The notes: generated from the sequence alone by a model not told the origin. A DNA stretch of 64,000 bases from an uncultured Lachnospiraceae bacterium (GCA_934352055.1 CAKRJY010000001.1:434001-498000); one strand, 5' to 3'; positions 7,809 through 17,666 are shown, counted from the first letter of the stretch. Program-made: numbers and translations.

Positions 7809-8747
7809 TTACTTATCTAAGTGTTCATACTCATAATGAACATGCTGTAATTCCATCTCAAAATCCTGTCGGTTCTTTCTTGTAATCGTCTGCAACTGTA
7901 AGCCTGCAAAAAAAGATATCATCGCAGCTAAGATCACGAAACCACATACAATCAGGGTTGGGAATCTCGCGACAAGACCTGTCTGATTAAATTCTATCAA
8001 AACCGGTATCATAAATCCAATACCAAGTGCCAATAAAATTGTTGCAATAGCACCAAAAAATGCCATTGGCTTATAGGTACGAAACAGGCTCGCAATGGTA
8101 CGAAGCACCTTAAAGCCGTCACTATATGTATTCAGCTTGGACTCGCTGCCCTCCGGTCTGTCTCTATATTCAATGATTACATTCTCTACAAACATATTCT
8201 TGTCTGCTGCATGAATGCTCATCTCTGTCTCAATTTCAAATCCCTGGGATAACACTGGGAACGTCTTAACAAACTGATAACTAAATGCACGATATCCTGT
8301 CATAATATCCTTGATATTCGTATGGAACAGACTGTTGATGGAACTGCGCACAATGGAATTGCCAAAATTGTGGAAAGGTCTCTTGTTTTCCTCAAAATAT
8401 GTGGAAGAAAGGCGATCTCCAACAACCATATCCGCATGACGATGTAATACACAGTCTGCCATCTCTCTGGCACTTTCTGCCGGGTAGGTATCATCCCCAT
8501 CTGTCATAATATAACACTCTGCATCAATCTCACGGAACATACGACGTATGACATTGCCCTTGCCTTGCTGGTATTCATACTTTACAATTGCGCCAGCTTT
8601 ACGCGCAATTTCATCTGTACCATCCGATGAGTTATTATCAAATACATATATTGTAGCTTCCGGTAAAGCTTCTTTAAAATCCTTCACTACTTTTTCAATT
8701 GTCTTACTTTCGTTATAACAAGGTATTAATACTGCTATTTTATCCAT
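7809..8747 (-). CDS. Membrane-anchored GT2, polyprenyl-phosphate sugar synthase type
   Basis: 312 residues. A DPM1/GtrB-like GT2 domain (1-225) begins IAVLIPCYNESKTIEKVV and has VFDNNSSDGT and the metal site MTDGDDTYP. Two membrane segments follow (about 232-255 and 268-290). Such enzymes usually load a hexose onto polyprenyl phosphate for use outside the membrane. That fits the GtrA and GT-C proteins encoded farther downstream, though a partnership is inferred. It is preceded by wzx with a gap of about 100 bases. Confidence 0.85.
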   Translation of the reverse strand: MDKIAVLIPCYNESKTIEKVVKDFKEALPEATIYVFDNNSSDGTDEIARKAGAIVKYEYQQGKGNVIRRMFREIDAECYIMTDGDDTYPAESAREMADCVLHRHADMVVGDRLSSTYFEENKRPFHNFGNSIVRSSINSLFHTNIKDIMTGYRAFSYQFVKTFPVLSQGFEIETEMSIHAADKNMFVENVIIEYRDRPEGSESKLNTYSDGFKVLRTIASLFRTYKPMAFFGAIATILLALGIGFMIPVLIEFNQTGLVARFPTLIVCGFVILAAMISFFAGLQLQTITRKNRQDFEMELQHVHYEYEHLDK

Positions 8748-8851
8748 TATCCTTACTTCCTTTCATCATTGAAAAGATTCTTACAAATATATATTGTCGT
8801 ACGAAATCTACCGCACAGCAAAATGCATATATTTCTTTTGTAATTCACACT

Positions 8852-10381
8852 CTATGATCTCCCCAATTTTTTCTCTATTACCACTTTTACCGTATGCATT
8901 AGTTGTTGGTACGGTTCGCTTTTATGCCATACCAAACATACAAGAATATTTGGAATCAAGAGAACAAGCAAAATATCTATTACAAAGCCTAACAACCCGC
9001 TCACCATCACATGGCTGGCGCACCAATATGTAATTGTCGCACCCGAAAGATATGTTAGCATAAATAATGTATAAATCCCAAAATATTTTGTTGGTTTTTT
9101 CTTTAATCCATATTTAAATAACACTTTTGGTTCTATCCAAAATGCGACGGCATAATTACTTATTAATGTTCCTAATAGCACGCCAAATATCCCCAATTTT
9201 TGAACCAATACAATAGATATCACAAGATTTACAATAGCCTCGATATACGCCTTATGCACATCTTGTATTAAAATACCATATGCCGATTTGAATGTAATGC
9301 AAGTCTGTCTCATCCCAGTTGCATAAAAATTTAAACTAATCATTATCACGATTGGTAAGGCTAGTACATAGTTATTTCCAAATGCAATCGCAACAAAAGG
9401 TGATGCCAACACTAAGATTGCAGTTGCTGCAAAATTATAAATCCAAAAATTAACAAAATACACTAAATAAAAGCTGTCCTCTTTTTGTTTCTCCGTGCCC
9501 TCTACAGCCAAATTTCCAACACTTGAAATAATCGCTGAAAAAGCTTGATTCAAAAACATATTCACTGTGGATGTAATCAATAAATAATTTGAATACATTC
9601 CTGTCTCAATCAATCCGACAAATTTTGAAATGATAATGTTATCCGTAGAATTCAAGACTACATTTCCTATATTATGCCCAATTGCTGCAAATACGTTTGT
9701 CTTGATGGTCTTAACCGTTTCCTCTGGCAAATCATATTTTTCGCGAGATTTCAGTATGGGATAACGCTTGTCAGCTATCCGAGAAATATTTAGATTTTCT
9801 AGTGCTGTTGTAAGTACTTGAATCGCATAAAATACAATAAAATTCTTTGTAAGAAGCAAAATAACTATTTGCACTATATACATACATACGTAGCAAATTG
9901 CATGATTCAAAGAATACAAATAGTAGTTTTGATTTGCGCTAACATAAACAATCTTATATGAATAAAAGTATGATAGGCTTGAATTTAATACGTAAAGAAA
10001 ATATATAAAATAGATATGAGTCACATTCTGAGGCATATCCTTTATCAGATATGGCAAAAATGGTGTCAATGCTGTTCCCACTGCCAGCACAAACACACCA
10101 ACACAAATATAAAATTTGCGATACAACCGCATAAGCGCTGTGATTTGTTTTGTATCATTCTCAGCAATTGGTCGATAAAGACTAAAGGTTATCGCTGGCC
10201 CTACCCCCAATTCTGCCAATGATAAAACAGAAATAATATTTCCAAACAAACCATTCAAGCCAAGATATTCTTCTGCCATCACCCGTGCCAGCACAATACG
10301 GACAACAAATCCCCCTAATGAGACAAACAAAAGTCCCATCCAGGTAACCAACACGTTTTTAATTGATTTTTCTGATCTCAT
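8852..10381 (-). CDS. wzx: Wzx-type polysaccharide flippase
   Basis: 509 residues with about 12 to 14 membrane segments. The N-terminal NVLVTWMGLLFVSLGGFVV and the EEYLGLNGLFGNIISVLSLAELG region are typical of the MOP-superfamily oligosaccharide flippases. It should move the undecaprenyl-linked repeat unit made by the surrounding glycosyltransferases to the outer face. No clear Wzy polymerase is next to it. Confidence 0.85.
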   Translation of the reverse strand: MRSEKSIKNVLVTWMGLLFVSLGGFVVRIVLARVMAEEYLGLNGLFGNIISVLSLAELGVGPAITFSLYRPIAENDTKQITALMRLYRKFYICVGVFVLAVGTALTPFLPYLIKDMPQNVTHIYFIYFLYVLNSSLSYFYSYKIVYVSANQNYYLYSLNHAICYVCMYIVQIVILLLTKNFIVFYAIQVLTTALENLNISRIADKRYPILKSREKYDLPEETVKTIKTNVFAAIGHNIGNVVLNSTDNIIISKFVGLIETGMYSNYLLITSTVNMFLNQAFSAIISSVGNLAVEGTEKQKEDSFYLVYFVNFWIYNFAATAILVLASPFVAIAFGNNYVLALPIVIMISLNFYATGMRQTCITFKSAYGILIQDVHKAYIEAIVNLVISIVLVQKLGIFGVLLGTLISNYAVAFWIEPKVLFKYGLKKKPTKYFGIYTLFMLTYLSGATITYWCASHVMVSGLLGFVIDILLVLLIPNILVCLVWHKSEPYQQLMHTVKVVIEKKLGRS

Positions 10382-10391
10382 CTATATGCTC

Positions 10392-11249
10392 CTAATTCGG
10401 TTTTCTTCGCAAAATCCCATCACACACCAATCCCAAACACGGAATAAGATAATATCGCAAGCCTCGACCAATTCTTCTTAATTGATATCGCACTCCCTGT
10501 TCTTCCTCATGATATACCCCCTTAAAAGAATCCACGTCAAATACTGTTTTCTTTTCTACACCGGTAATGATTTTATCGCCAGGGATGTCAAATCCTACCG
10601 GATAACAAAATGCTGATGGAAGAAGGCGATAATCATTTCTTCCAATAATATCATGATTGATATGGGATTCATCATGCCACTTTGCAATAACACCTTTCTT
10701 TAAATCCTCTACAATGCGCGCATCCATATTCTGTATAAAATTGAGATACCCTTCTGCAGTTCCACCATTCATCGCGCCAAAAACAAAAGTATCGCCACAA
10801 TTATATGGCACATACGCTAAAGATTTACGATTACGATCGTATGGATAAAGTATTTTTGATTTTTTATAGTATCCTGGATGCAACGTAAACATCAGAATTT
10901 CGCCCTTCTCTTTTCTTGGTAAAAATTCTTCTTCTTTTACTTCCTTTAAGCATATAATATTTGCATTTGATTGATAAAGATAATCATACTGAGCCAACTC
11001 ATCCCGATATTCCAAGAACGTATGAAACTTCAGCAGCGTTGGAAGTGGCCATGGTTCACTTTTTAAATATTTGACATGCACACGCTCATTTGTGCTCTCA
11101 TAAAATTCTTCTGCATCCGTAAAAATAATATAATGTTTTTCTATATTCGGTAAAAAATACTGCTCAAATGTATCAAAAAATCGATTCCAAAAAGCAATAT
11201 ATGGTCCTGTTGCTATATATAAAATTCCGATCGTCTGCTTTTTACTCAT
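10392..11249 (-). CDS. Bacterial GT6 glycosyltransferase (ABO blood-group enzyme family)
   Basis: 285 residues, close to the length of bacterial GT6 enzymes. Family signatures are clear: IGILYIATGPYIAFWNRFF, HYIIFTDAEEF, WPLPTLLKF, and the catalytic stretch KWHDESHINHD (WHDESH 191-196). The mammalian metal-binding DVD is replaced by NAN (95-97), as known for metal-independent bacterial GT6 enzymes. GT6 members transfer Gal or GalNAc with retention in alpha-1,3 linkage. The donor-selecting region here reads FGAMNGG (157-163); an Ala in this loop resembles Gal-type enzymes, but that is a weak guide. It sits near a GT11-like gene, the pairing used in blood-group-like O antigens. Confidence 0.85.
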   Translation of the reverse strand: MSKKQTIGILYIATGPYIAFWNRFFDTFEQYFLPNIEKHYIIFTDAEEFYESTNERVHVKYLKSEPWPLPTLLKFHTFLEYRDELAQYDYLYQSNANIICLKEVKEEEFLPRKEKGEILMFTLHPGYYKKSKILYPYDRNRKSLAYVPYNCGDTFVFGAMNGGTAEGYLNFIQNMDARIVEDLKKGVIAKWHDESHINHDIIGRNDYRLLPSAFCYPVGFDIPGDKIITGVEKKTVFDVDSFKGVYHEEEQGVRYQLRRIGRGLRYYLIPCLGLVCDGILRRKPN

Positions 11250-11263
11250 AATTTATTTCCACT

Positions 11264-11845
11264 CTATACTCGTACCCATTCGTGTTTTTCAAAATCATAT
11301 TGCTTAATTACTTTTGCAGGATTTCCCACGGCAATACTATAATCTGGAATATCTTTTGTCACAATACTTCCCGCACCAATGATACATTTCTTTCCTATTG
11401 TGACTCCCGGCATAATCACCGCTTTTTCCCCAATCCAACATCCTGACTTAATATGTACCGGCGCTACCGTAAGCGGCTGGTCCATATAATATACTTCATT
11501 TTCCGGATCCATACCATGAGACTCCGTTGTGATTAAGATATCACTTGCCATCAAAACCCAGTCATCAATCGTTACATCCGCACCAGCCAAAATACTTAGA
11601 TGATATCCCAGATAACAATGATCACCTATCTTGATTTTAGGTTTTGGCAGATTTTCCTGTTCATAACACCAAATGCGTGAATTCTGCAAAATTTGCGCAC
11701 CTTTTCCCAAAAACATAGACGCTCTGGTATTTCGATTTGTCACACATGGATACCACACTCTTGAGCCTTCACCAATTTGGGCAAACTGCTTATAGTACCA
11801 TGGTGTTTTTCCATAAATATGATTGCAATATAAATCAAATAGCAT
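11264..11845 (-). CDS. Hexapeptide-repeat O-acetyltransferase
   Basis: 193 residues with left-handed beta-helix repeats (IKIGDHCYLGYHLSILAGA, VTIDDWVLMASDILI, HIKSGCWIGEKAVIMPG, VTIGKKCIIGAGSIV) and the usual end DYSIAVGNPAKVIKQYD. The ESHGMD loop carries the likely catalytic histidine. Proteins of this type acetylate sugars with acetyl-CoA. Located between the GT6 and SDR genes, it probably decorates the same repeat unit. Confidence 0.85.
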   Translation of the reverse strand: MLFDLYCNHIYGKTPWYYKQFAQIGEGSRVWYPCVTNRNTRASMFLGKGAQILQNSRIWCYEQENLPKPKIKIGDHCYLGYHLSILAGADVTIDDWVLMASDILITTESHGMDPENEVYYMDQPLTVAPVHIKSGCWIGEKAVIMPGVTIGKKCIIGAGSIVTKDIPDYSIAVGNPAKVIKQYDFEKHEWVRV

Positions 11846-11850
11846 GCTAA

Positions 11851-12681
11851 CTATCCTCTTTTCTCCATAATAGATGCGATTTTCTCATCATTTCCCCAAA
11901 TTGCCTTAGAATCATATGGTCGATCTGGGAACTGCCCATACAGTAACTTCATATCGAATCCATTTTCTTTGATAAATGCTTCCACGCGTTGTGCCAATGA
12001 CATCGGACGACCGGAACAACAATTGATTACTCCTAGCACCTCATCCTGTTCCACAACAGCAGCTACCTGTTCACAGAACAAATCATAATCTGTAAAGTCG
12101 AATTGATTTAACCCCATAGTAAATGGGAACTCATGCTTTCCTTCTTGTGCTGCCTGCACAATTTTGGCAAAAATAGAGCATCCATGTGCACTTGTTCCTA
12201 CAATATAAAATCCACGTATCCACTGAAAATCTATCTCACGTTCCTTTGCTAATAACGCAAGTGCCTCACGTAATGCGTTTTTACTGATACCATATAAGCT
12301 TTGTGGTCTACATGGCGTATTTTCATCAATACTTCCCTCAAAAAAGCCTATTTCATGCATACTTCCAAGTGCACATACGCGCTTTACATTTTTCTGCATT
12401 ATTTTAGATAAAAAAGCATAATGTAATGGTAAATCATTGATGTGATTGATCGACGCATGTTTAAATCCATCACGCCATGCCATGTGTAGCACTACATCTG
12501 GTTCTCCAAAGAATGTATATGGATCTTCCAAGGCAAATAAATCAGCCAAGCGAATATCCGCCCTCTGATCAATATATTCATCTTTAAAATCTGTTGCCAC
12601 AACATCGATGCCATCATCTAACAATTGTTTCACTACCCCGGCACCCAGATACCCGTTTGCACCTGTTACAAGTACTCTCAT
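11851..12681 (-). CDS. NAD-dependent sugar epimerase/dehydratase-type SDR
   Basis: 276 residues. The Rossmann motif is GANGYLG (7-13), and the active-site pair YGISK (YxxxK) follows CRPQSL. GGAAGGAG lies 7 bases before the ATG. Extended SDRs of this size act on nucleotide sugars as epimerases, dehydratases or 4-keto reductases. With rfbC in the operon, a dTDP-4-keto-6-deoxyhexose reductase is possible, but the product cannot be assigned. Confidence 0.75.
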   Translation of the reverse strand: MRVLVTGANGYLGAGVVKQLLDDGIDVVATDFKDEYIDQRADIRLADLFALEDPYTFFGEPDVVLHMAWRDGFKHASINHINDLPLHYAFLSKIMQKNVKRVCALGSMHEIGFFEGSIDENTPCRPQSLYGISKNALREALALLAKEREIDFQWIRGFYIVGTSAHGCSIFAKIVQAAQEGKHEFPFTMGLNQFDFTDYDLFCEQVAAVVEQDEVLGVINCCSGRPMSLAQRVEAFIKENGFDMKLLYGQFPDRPYDSKAIWGNDEKIASIMEKRG

Positions 12682-12700
12682 ATCTTATCTCCTTCCAGCT

Positions 12701-13621
12701 TTACACTTCAATTGACGTCCAATTATCCATATATAAATCACATGGCACATCTATACCATACCATCTCGATGGTGTCACAACAATCTTATCCGGGTTTTTC
12801 GACAGATACTGTGCCCACCATCCAAATGAAGTATTTCCGATAATAAAATGCTTACATTGTGCCATAACACCTAATGAAATATGCACAGGATATTCCCTAC
12901 TCTGTAATACAACGTCATACTTGTCTGCATCAATAAAATGTTCTAATACATATGGTACATTATCAGAACAGATAAAGAATACGGGATTTTCTACATGCTC
13001 TATGATGTATGCGATTGCTTTCTCCCAATATTCTTTTGTACATACATCATACATCTTACTGCCGACATTGTGTTCCACTTTGATGCTAATGCATACAGAA
13101 TTTCGCTCTTTTATTTCACTTAACCCAGGATAATTCGATGCATCCACCTGTTTTTCTACTCGAAACAACTCACGTATCTCATTCTGATTTTCCTCAAAAT
13201 ATTTTGGAGACTGAAAGAATCCGCTCATATATACATTTTTATCGACTTGCGATGGCAAAGGAATATAACCATTCTCACAACGAATCAATCCCTGTTTTAA
13301 AAACTTTTCTTTATTTCTTAATTCATATTCATATCGACTCCGAAATGTCGGATATACTCTGGTTCCGATGTGACGATGATTAAAAATAGCTCTTTCCGCT
13401 CTCCAAAGACCTGCCTTCTTTAATACCGAACGATCATCCACATATTGCGCAATCCCTGGCAAATCATAAAAGGGTAAAGAATCCTCCCAATGCAATTTTT
13501 TCACACGGCTATCATCTATCACTATTTCTGGGTTGCCCGGGCTTCGCAGTTGTAATGTCCTTGCCGCCGCATACATAAATAATTGATTTCCAATTCTTCC
13601 TTCTAATTCTAAGTAAATCAT
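12701..13621 (-). CDS. GT11-like glycosyltransferase (alpha-1,2-fucosyltransferase fold)
   Basis: 306 residues. It opens with the GT11 signature GRIGNQLFMYAAARTL (8-23) and ends with the conserved HFIIGNTSFGWWAQYLSKNP and KIVVTPSRWYG. The GDP-fucose-binding HxRRGD motif of classical members is missing; the aligned segment reads ISIKVEHNVG (178-187). Fucose transfer is therefore not secure, and the enzyme may belong to a divergent subgroup. Its start overlaps the preceding GT2 by 4 bases. No GDP-fucose synthesis genes are in the window. Confidence 0.75.
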   Translation of the reverse strand: MIYLELEGRIGNQLFMYAAARTLQLRSPGNPEIVIDDSRVKKLHWEDSLPFYDLPGIAQYVDDRSVLKKAGLWRAERAIFNHRHIGTRVYPTFRSRYEYELRNKEKFLKQGLIRCENGYIPLPSQVDKNVYMSGFFQSPKYFEENQNEIRELFRVEKQVDASNYPGLSEIKERNSVCISIKVEHNVGSKMYDVCTKEYWEKAIAYIIEHVENPVFFICSDNVPYVLEHFIDADKYDVVLQSREYPVHISLGVMAQCKHFIIGNTSFGWWAQYLSKNPDKIVVTPSRWYGIDVPCDLYMDNWTSIEV

Positions 13622-14580
13622 ACTTCTCTCGCTTTTCTAAATAACTTTGTCATTTTACGATTATTTTTTACAGTATCTATAAAGATTTGGCGATACAACT
13701 TATTTCCAAAAATTCCTTTGCATGCTCTCAACAAACATGAGCAATATTTTCTCTGATATAACAACGCTGCAAAAGTATCAATACTTGCTTTCGTCTCTTG
13801 AAACTCTTTCTTTTTCCATTCGTTCGAAAAATCTTTTCTATCATTCAACTCGTCTGGTACAATTTCATCAATTCTTTTGCCTACGCAATAACTCTGTCGC
13901 AAAAACGCCGCTTTTTCATACTGTTCATAAGCATATGAACACGATATTCCTGTCTCTCGCATACGATAATGCAACAATATTTCCTGCATACGCCCCAAAC
14001 GAAATTCTGCTTGAATGGCACGCAAAACAAAATCCAAATCTTCGCAATATCGCACTTCTCGATACCCATTTAACTCTTCATATACTTCTTTCTTCAGCAA
14101 CCACGTTGGATGTGTTGCATGATTTCCATATTTTTCACTCTCTGCAAATAAATCCAATAGAAGTGTTGGTACCTCTGGACCAGGTTCTATAATATCACCA
14201 CGGATAAAATCAATCCCTGACATCACAAAATCCAACTGATGTTGTTCTAAGAAATTCATTTCCTGCTCGAACCGATTATCGTAACATATATCATCTGCAT
14301 CCATGCGTGCAACATACTCTTCTGTCACATATCCAAGTAGCCTGTTCAGACTAGAGACTAACCCCAGATTTTTTTCATTCTGGTATATGCTTACACGTCT
14401 ATCCTCTCTCGCATATTGTTCCATCAATTGCCATAATATATCATTATCTGGGTTATCCAATAGCACATATAAATGAATGTCTCTATATGTCTGATTCAAC
14501 ACCGATTCTATTGCTTTTTGAAACCATTCTATTTGCTCATTATAAGCCGTCATAATGACTGCTATTGTTTTCTTTCCCAT
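13618..14580 (-). CDS. GT2 glycosyltransferase
   Basis: 320 residues from the ATG at 14580, which has GAGAG about 8 bases upstream and begins MGKKTIAVIMTAYNE; an earlier ATG at 14595 lacks a binding site. The GT-A domain shows KAIESVLNQTY, LLDNPDND and the metal site ARMDADDICY. It is clearly related to the GT2 two genes upstream (shared AIESVLxQT, YARxDRRV, ARMDADDI), suggesting duplication within the operon. A cytoplasmic, membrane-associated transferase is expected. Confidence 0.85.
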   Translation of the reverse strand: MGKKTIAVIMTAYNEQIEWFQKAIESVLNQTYRDIHLYVLLDNPDNDILWQLMEQYAREDRRVSIYQNEKNLGLVSSLNRLLGYVTEEYVARMDADDICYDNRFEQEMNFLEQHQLDFVMSGIDFIRGDIIEPGPEVPTLLLDLFAESEKYGNHATHPTWLLKKEVYEELNGYREVRYCEDLDFVLRAIQAEFRLGRMQEILLHYRMRETGISCSYAYEQYEKAAFLRQSYCVGKRIDEIVPDELNDRKDFSNEWKKKEFQETKASIDTFAALLYQRKYCSCLLRACKGIFGNKLYRQIFIDTVKNNRKMTKLFRKAREV

Positions 14581-14584
14581 ACTG

Positions 14585-15670
14585 CTATCTCTCATTTAAC
14601 AAATTTTCATATTGTCCAATGGTCTGTTTTGCCACATTTTCCCATTGGAACAATTCTTCTACACATACTCTTGCACGAGCCGATTTTTCTGCTAATAGAT
14701 TCCGTTCTTCATATACTTGCAATATTGTCTTTGCAAGTTCATGACTATCTGCAACGGTTGTCCAACCGCATTGTCTTTCTTCAACAATCTCATCAAAGCT
14801 TGTTCCCGGTGTCACAATCACAGGAAGTCCTACCGACATAGCATCTAATATCCCCATCGGTTGTCCTTCCGAACGTGATGGCTGTATAAACGCGTCTGCC
14901 GAAAGCAGCGTTTGTATTTTCTCCTGCCCAAATACACCATCTGACACTTCTATAATATCTTCTATGTGATTCTCCTGAATCAATCTAAGTAAAGTGTGAT
15001 AGTCTTCTCCTTCTTGCGGACCATGTATACTGATTTTCATCTGATGTTCTCGCATCTTCTGCGCAATTTCGCCACAAGCCTGACACAAAATATCGAGTCC
15101 CTTATAAAACAAATTGATGCGCCCAATATATAAGAAGCGCAGATTTTCTTTTATCTCAACATACCGCTTTTGTTCCTGCGGCATATGCACACCATTCGGT
15201 GATATAAAGTAATGCTTATTCCATTGCACCGAAGTAGCATATTCCCTTTGCGACAGAAAATGAATTGCTTTTGCTCCGCAGATAAAAGCTTTCGCCCATC
15301 CTATATTTACAACTGTTTTTGGTAACCGTCGCTGACTCTGCGCACCTTCTGTCAATCCCCCATGTGCCACAATGACATATGGTATGTTTTCCTTGCGCAA
15401 AAGCTTCCCTATCTGAAAAAAGGGGACATAATATATTTCGTGAAATATTACCAACTCCACCTGGGCAAGCACATCCTGTAACGCATCATAAGCTACCACT
15501 TCCACAGCGTCATCCCATGGCAAAGTCTCGTTTTTCACATGGCAGGCCATGATATGGGCTTGACCTGTTTTTGCTTGTTCATTGATGTGGTTTAGTGCAG
15601 CTACCGTCGCACCATTAGACATTTTATTTTCCACTGCACATATATGTAATATCACCATATTACAAACCAT
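14585..15670 (-). CDS. GT4 glycosyltransferase
   Basis: 361 residues with a GT-B fold. The C-terminal half has FLYIGRINLFYKGLDIL, ISIHGPQEGED and the nucleotide-sugar-binding FIQPSRSEGQPMGILDAMSVG with the conserved E. Starting at residue 5 (MVILHICAVENK) is also possible; GGTGG lies upstream of the first ATG. Retaining GT4 enzymes extend lipid-linked oligosaccharides. Specificity is unknown. Confidence 0.85.
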   Translation of the reverse strand: MVCNMVILHICAVENKMSNGATVAALNHINEQAKTGQAHIMACHVKNETLPWDDAVEVVAYDALQDVLAQVELVIFHEIYYVPFFQIGKLLRKENIPYVIVAHGGLTEGAQSQRRLPKTVVNIGWAKAFICGAKAIHFLSQREYATSVQWNKHYFISPNGVHMPQEQKRYVEIKENLRFLYIGRINLFYKGLDILCQACGEIAQKMREHQMKISIHGPQEGEDYHTLLRLIQENHIEDIIEVSDGVFGQEKIQTLLSADAFIQPSRSEGQPMGILDAMSVGLPVIVTPGTSFDEIVEERQCGWTTVADSHELAKTILQVYEERNLLAEKSARARVCVEELFQWENVAKQTIGQYENLLNER

Positions 15671-15681
15671 CCTTCCACCAA

Positions 15682-16602
15682 CTATAATACCTGCTTCAGG
15701 TATTTTATCATTTTATCCCGATAACAAGCTGATCCCCAAAACGCACGCCATAAGCACACAAATGCACTACCAAGGCGATGTTGTCTTAAAGCAGACAACC
15801 CTTCCGTAAAAAGATTCGCACTCTTGTTATAACGTGTCTGTTCTTCTTCATCAAAATGAGCCTTTAGATACTCTTCCCACTCCCACTTTTGCCCTTTAAT
15901 ATATTTACTCTGACAATATTTCATTGCAAGATATTGGCGATATAAATTTGATCTGGAAATACTAATATTTGTCATACGATAGCGAAGCAATTCCTCGTTG
16001 AGATTTCCCAATGTATAACCATAATTTCTTGCACGTAGCAAAAACTCATAGTCTTCGCAATAAGGTGTTGCACGATATCCTTCTAGTGTGTGATATACCT
16101 CGGCACGTACCATCCAGCCCGGATGCGGCATACAATTATTAATACATAGCTTCTTTTTGATCTTAGCATCTGTTGATGGTAAATTTGTCATTTTCTGAAT
16201 CGTATTATCATGTTCATCAATGACATCCACATCGCAAGAAATCATATCTGCCTGTGTCTTTTTCATGTACGCAATCTGCTTTTCCAGGCGTTCCGGCATA
16301 GATATATCATCCGCATCCATACGCGCGATATATTCACCCGTTGCTTCTTCCAGCAAAACATTTAAAGAGGCTGACAATCCTATATTTTCTTTATTTATGT
16401 GCAATCTGACTCTTTGATCCCTACTTGCATATTCTTTTAGTATGTCAATTAATGCATCATTTTGAGGATCATCCACGGCAATTAAAAATTCAAAATCCGT
16501 AAAAGTCTGTGTTAATACGGACTCTATTGCTTTACGCAAAAAAAATTCCTCTTCATGATATGTTGACATAATTACAGAAATGGCTGGTTGCTTTTCTATC
16601 AT
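15682..16602 (-). CDS. GT2 glycosyltransferase
   Basis: 306 residues. GT-A domain with ISVIMSTYHEEEFFLRKAI, AVDDPQND and metal site ARMDADDISMPERL. It resembles the downstream GT2 at 13618-14580 along its full length and is probably its paralogue. The C-terminal third is helical and basic, as in enzymes that sit on the membrane surface. Donor and acceptor unknown. Confidence 0.85.
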   Translation of the reverse strand: MIEKQPAISVIMSTYHEEEFFLRKAIESVLTQTFTDFEFLIAVDDPQNDALIDILKEYASRDQRVRLHINKENIGLSASLNVLLEEATGEYIARMDADDISMPERLEKQIAYMKKTQADMISCDVDVIDEHDNTIQKMTNLPSTDAKIKKKLCINNCMPHPGWMVRAEVYHTLEGYRATPYCEDYEFLLRARNYGYTLGNLNEELLRYRMTNISISRSNLYRQYLAMKYCQSKYIKGQKWEWEEYLKAHFDEEEQTRYNKSANLFTEGLSALRQHRLGSAFVCLWRAFWGSACYRDKMIKYLKQVL

Positions 16603-16606
16603 GCTT

Positions 16607-16963
16607 CTATTCTTCCTTATCTATTTCCCCATCATCCTTCTTTGTTCGAATTGCAATCTCTCCTGCCAATGTTGTACATTTATCTTCTAACATAGATACA
16701 CGTAATGCCAAAGAAAAAATACACATTAATAAAATAGCAATAAAAATCAAAAATACCATATTTGCAGCGGATTCAATCCCGATTGCATATGCAATCCACA
16801 TAGGAACACCAGGGAAAACTCCAAAAATCGCAATTAGAACTGCAATAATCATCCATACAAGCGCATCCTTCATCTGAATTCGTGACTTTCGAATAGACTT
16901 GATTACGAACATAAACATGGCAACTGCGCCAATAAGCAATAACACTCTAAGAGCTACCGACAT
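16607..16963 (-). CDS. DUF2304 membrane protein
   Basis: 118 residues with three membrane segments (about 5-21, 33-55 and 66-88) and a charged tail. This matches DUF2304 proteins, small membrane partners found directly after polyprenyl-phosphate-sugar GT2 enzymes. Its start overlaps the end of that GT2 by one base, so the two are translationally coupled and may form a complex. Biochemical role unknown. Confidence 0.85.
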   Translation of the reverse strand: MSVALRVLLLIGAVAMFMFVIKSIRKSRIQMKDALVWMIIAVLIAIFGVFPGVPMWIAYAIGIESAANMVFLIFIAILLMCIFSLALRVSMLEDKCTTLAGEIAIRTKKDDGEIDKEE

Positions 16964-17661
16964 TACAATTCCTCCTTTTTACGAACCCATTGCAACACTG
17001 TAATATTCATTACAACTGTTGCCATATACTTGATGGAATTCCATACATTCAGATAACTTGTCCCAAACAAACGCTCGTCCATCTCCACCTGTACTTCCTC
17101 CACTTTTGCTCCACTTCCAATCAAATAGGCAAGAGTATCCGGCTCCGGTGTATATGCCACATCATATCCTACCAGCTTAATCATGCGTTTATTGTACATG
17201 CGTAGTCCAGAAGTCGGGTCTGTAATTGTCTGGTGCGTACGCATACGAATGAGAGATGTAATTAGTCTGCTTCCTATCATGCGGGCACTATGATCTTTTT
17301 CCTTTTCACAAAAACGTGAGCCAATCACAATATCTGCATCAGATTCCTTCATTTTTGCAAGCATCTTTTCTACCGATTCCGGTCTATGCTGCCCATCTCC
17401 ATCAAACTGCACAACGTAATCATATCCTTTTGCGTTTGCATAGCGAACACCACAACGAAAGGCTCCTGCAAGCCCGGTATTTACAGGCAAATCCAAATAA
17501 TTGTAACCCCTATTATGCAAAATCTTACGCGTGTCATCGCGGCTTCCGTCGTTAATTACTACATAGTCAAATTGCGGATAATTCTCTATTAGATTGTCTA
17601 CGACACGTTCAATATTCTCAGCCTCATTATAGGCTGGAATGATCAATAATATGTTATTCAT
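16963..17661 (-). CDS. GT2, dolichol/polyprenyl-phosphate sugar synthase-like
   Basis: 232 residues, the size of soluble DPM1-like enzymes. Motifs are ILLIIPAYNEAENIERVV, VINDGSRDDT, QFDGDGQHRPE and the QRFGTSYxN-like ERLFGTSYLN near the end. Such enzymes transfer a sugar to undecaprenyl phosphate, making donors for membrane GT-C enzymes. The adjacent DUF2304 and DUF2142 genes support that role. Confidence 0.87.
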   Translation of the reverse strand: MNNILLIIPAYNEAENIERVVDNLIENYPQFDYVVINDGSRDDTRKILHNRGYNYLDLPVNTGLAGAFRCGVRYANAKGYDYVVQFDGDGQHRPESVEKMLAKMKESDADIVIGSRFCEKEKDHSARMIGSRLITSLIRMRTHQTITDPTSGLRMYNKRMIKLVGYDVAYTPEPDTLAYLIGSGAKVEEVQVEMDERLFGTSYLNVWNSIKYMATVVMNITVLQWVRKKEEL

Positions 17662-17666
17662 ATACC

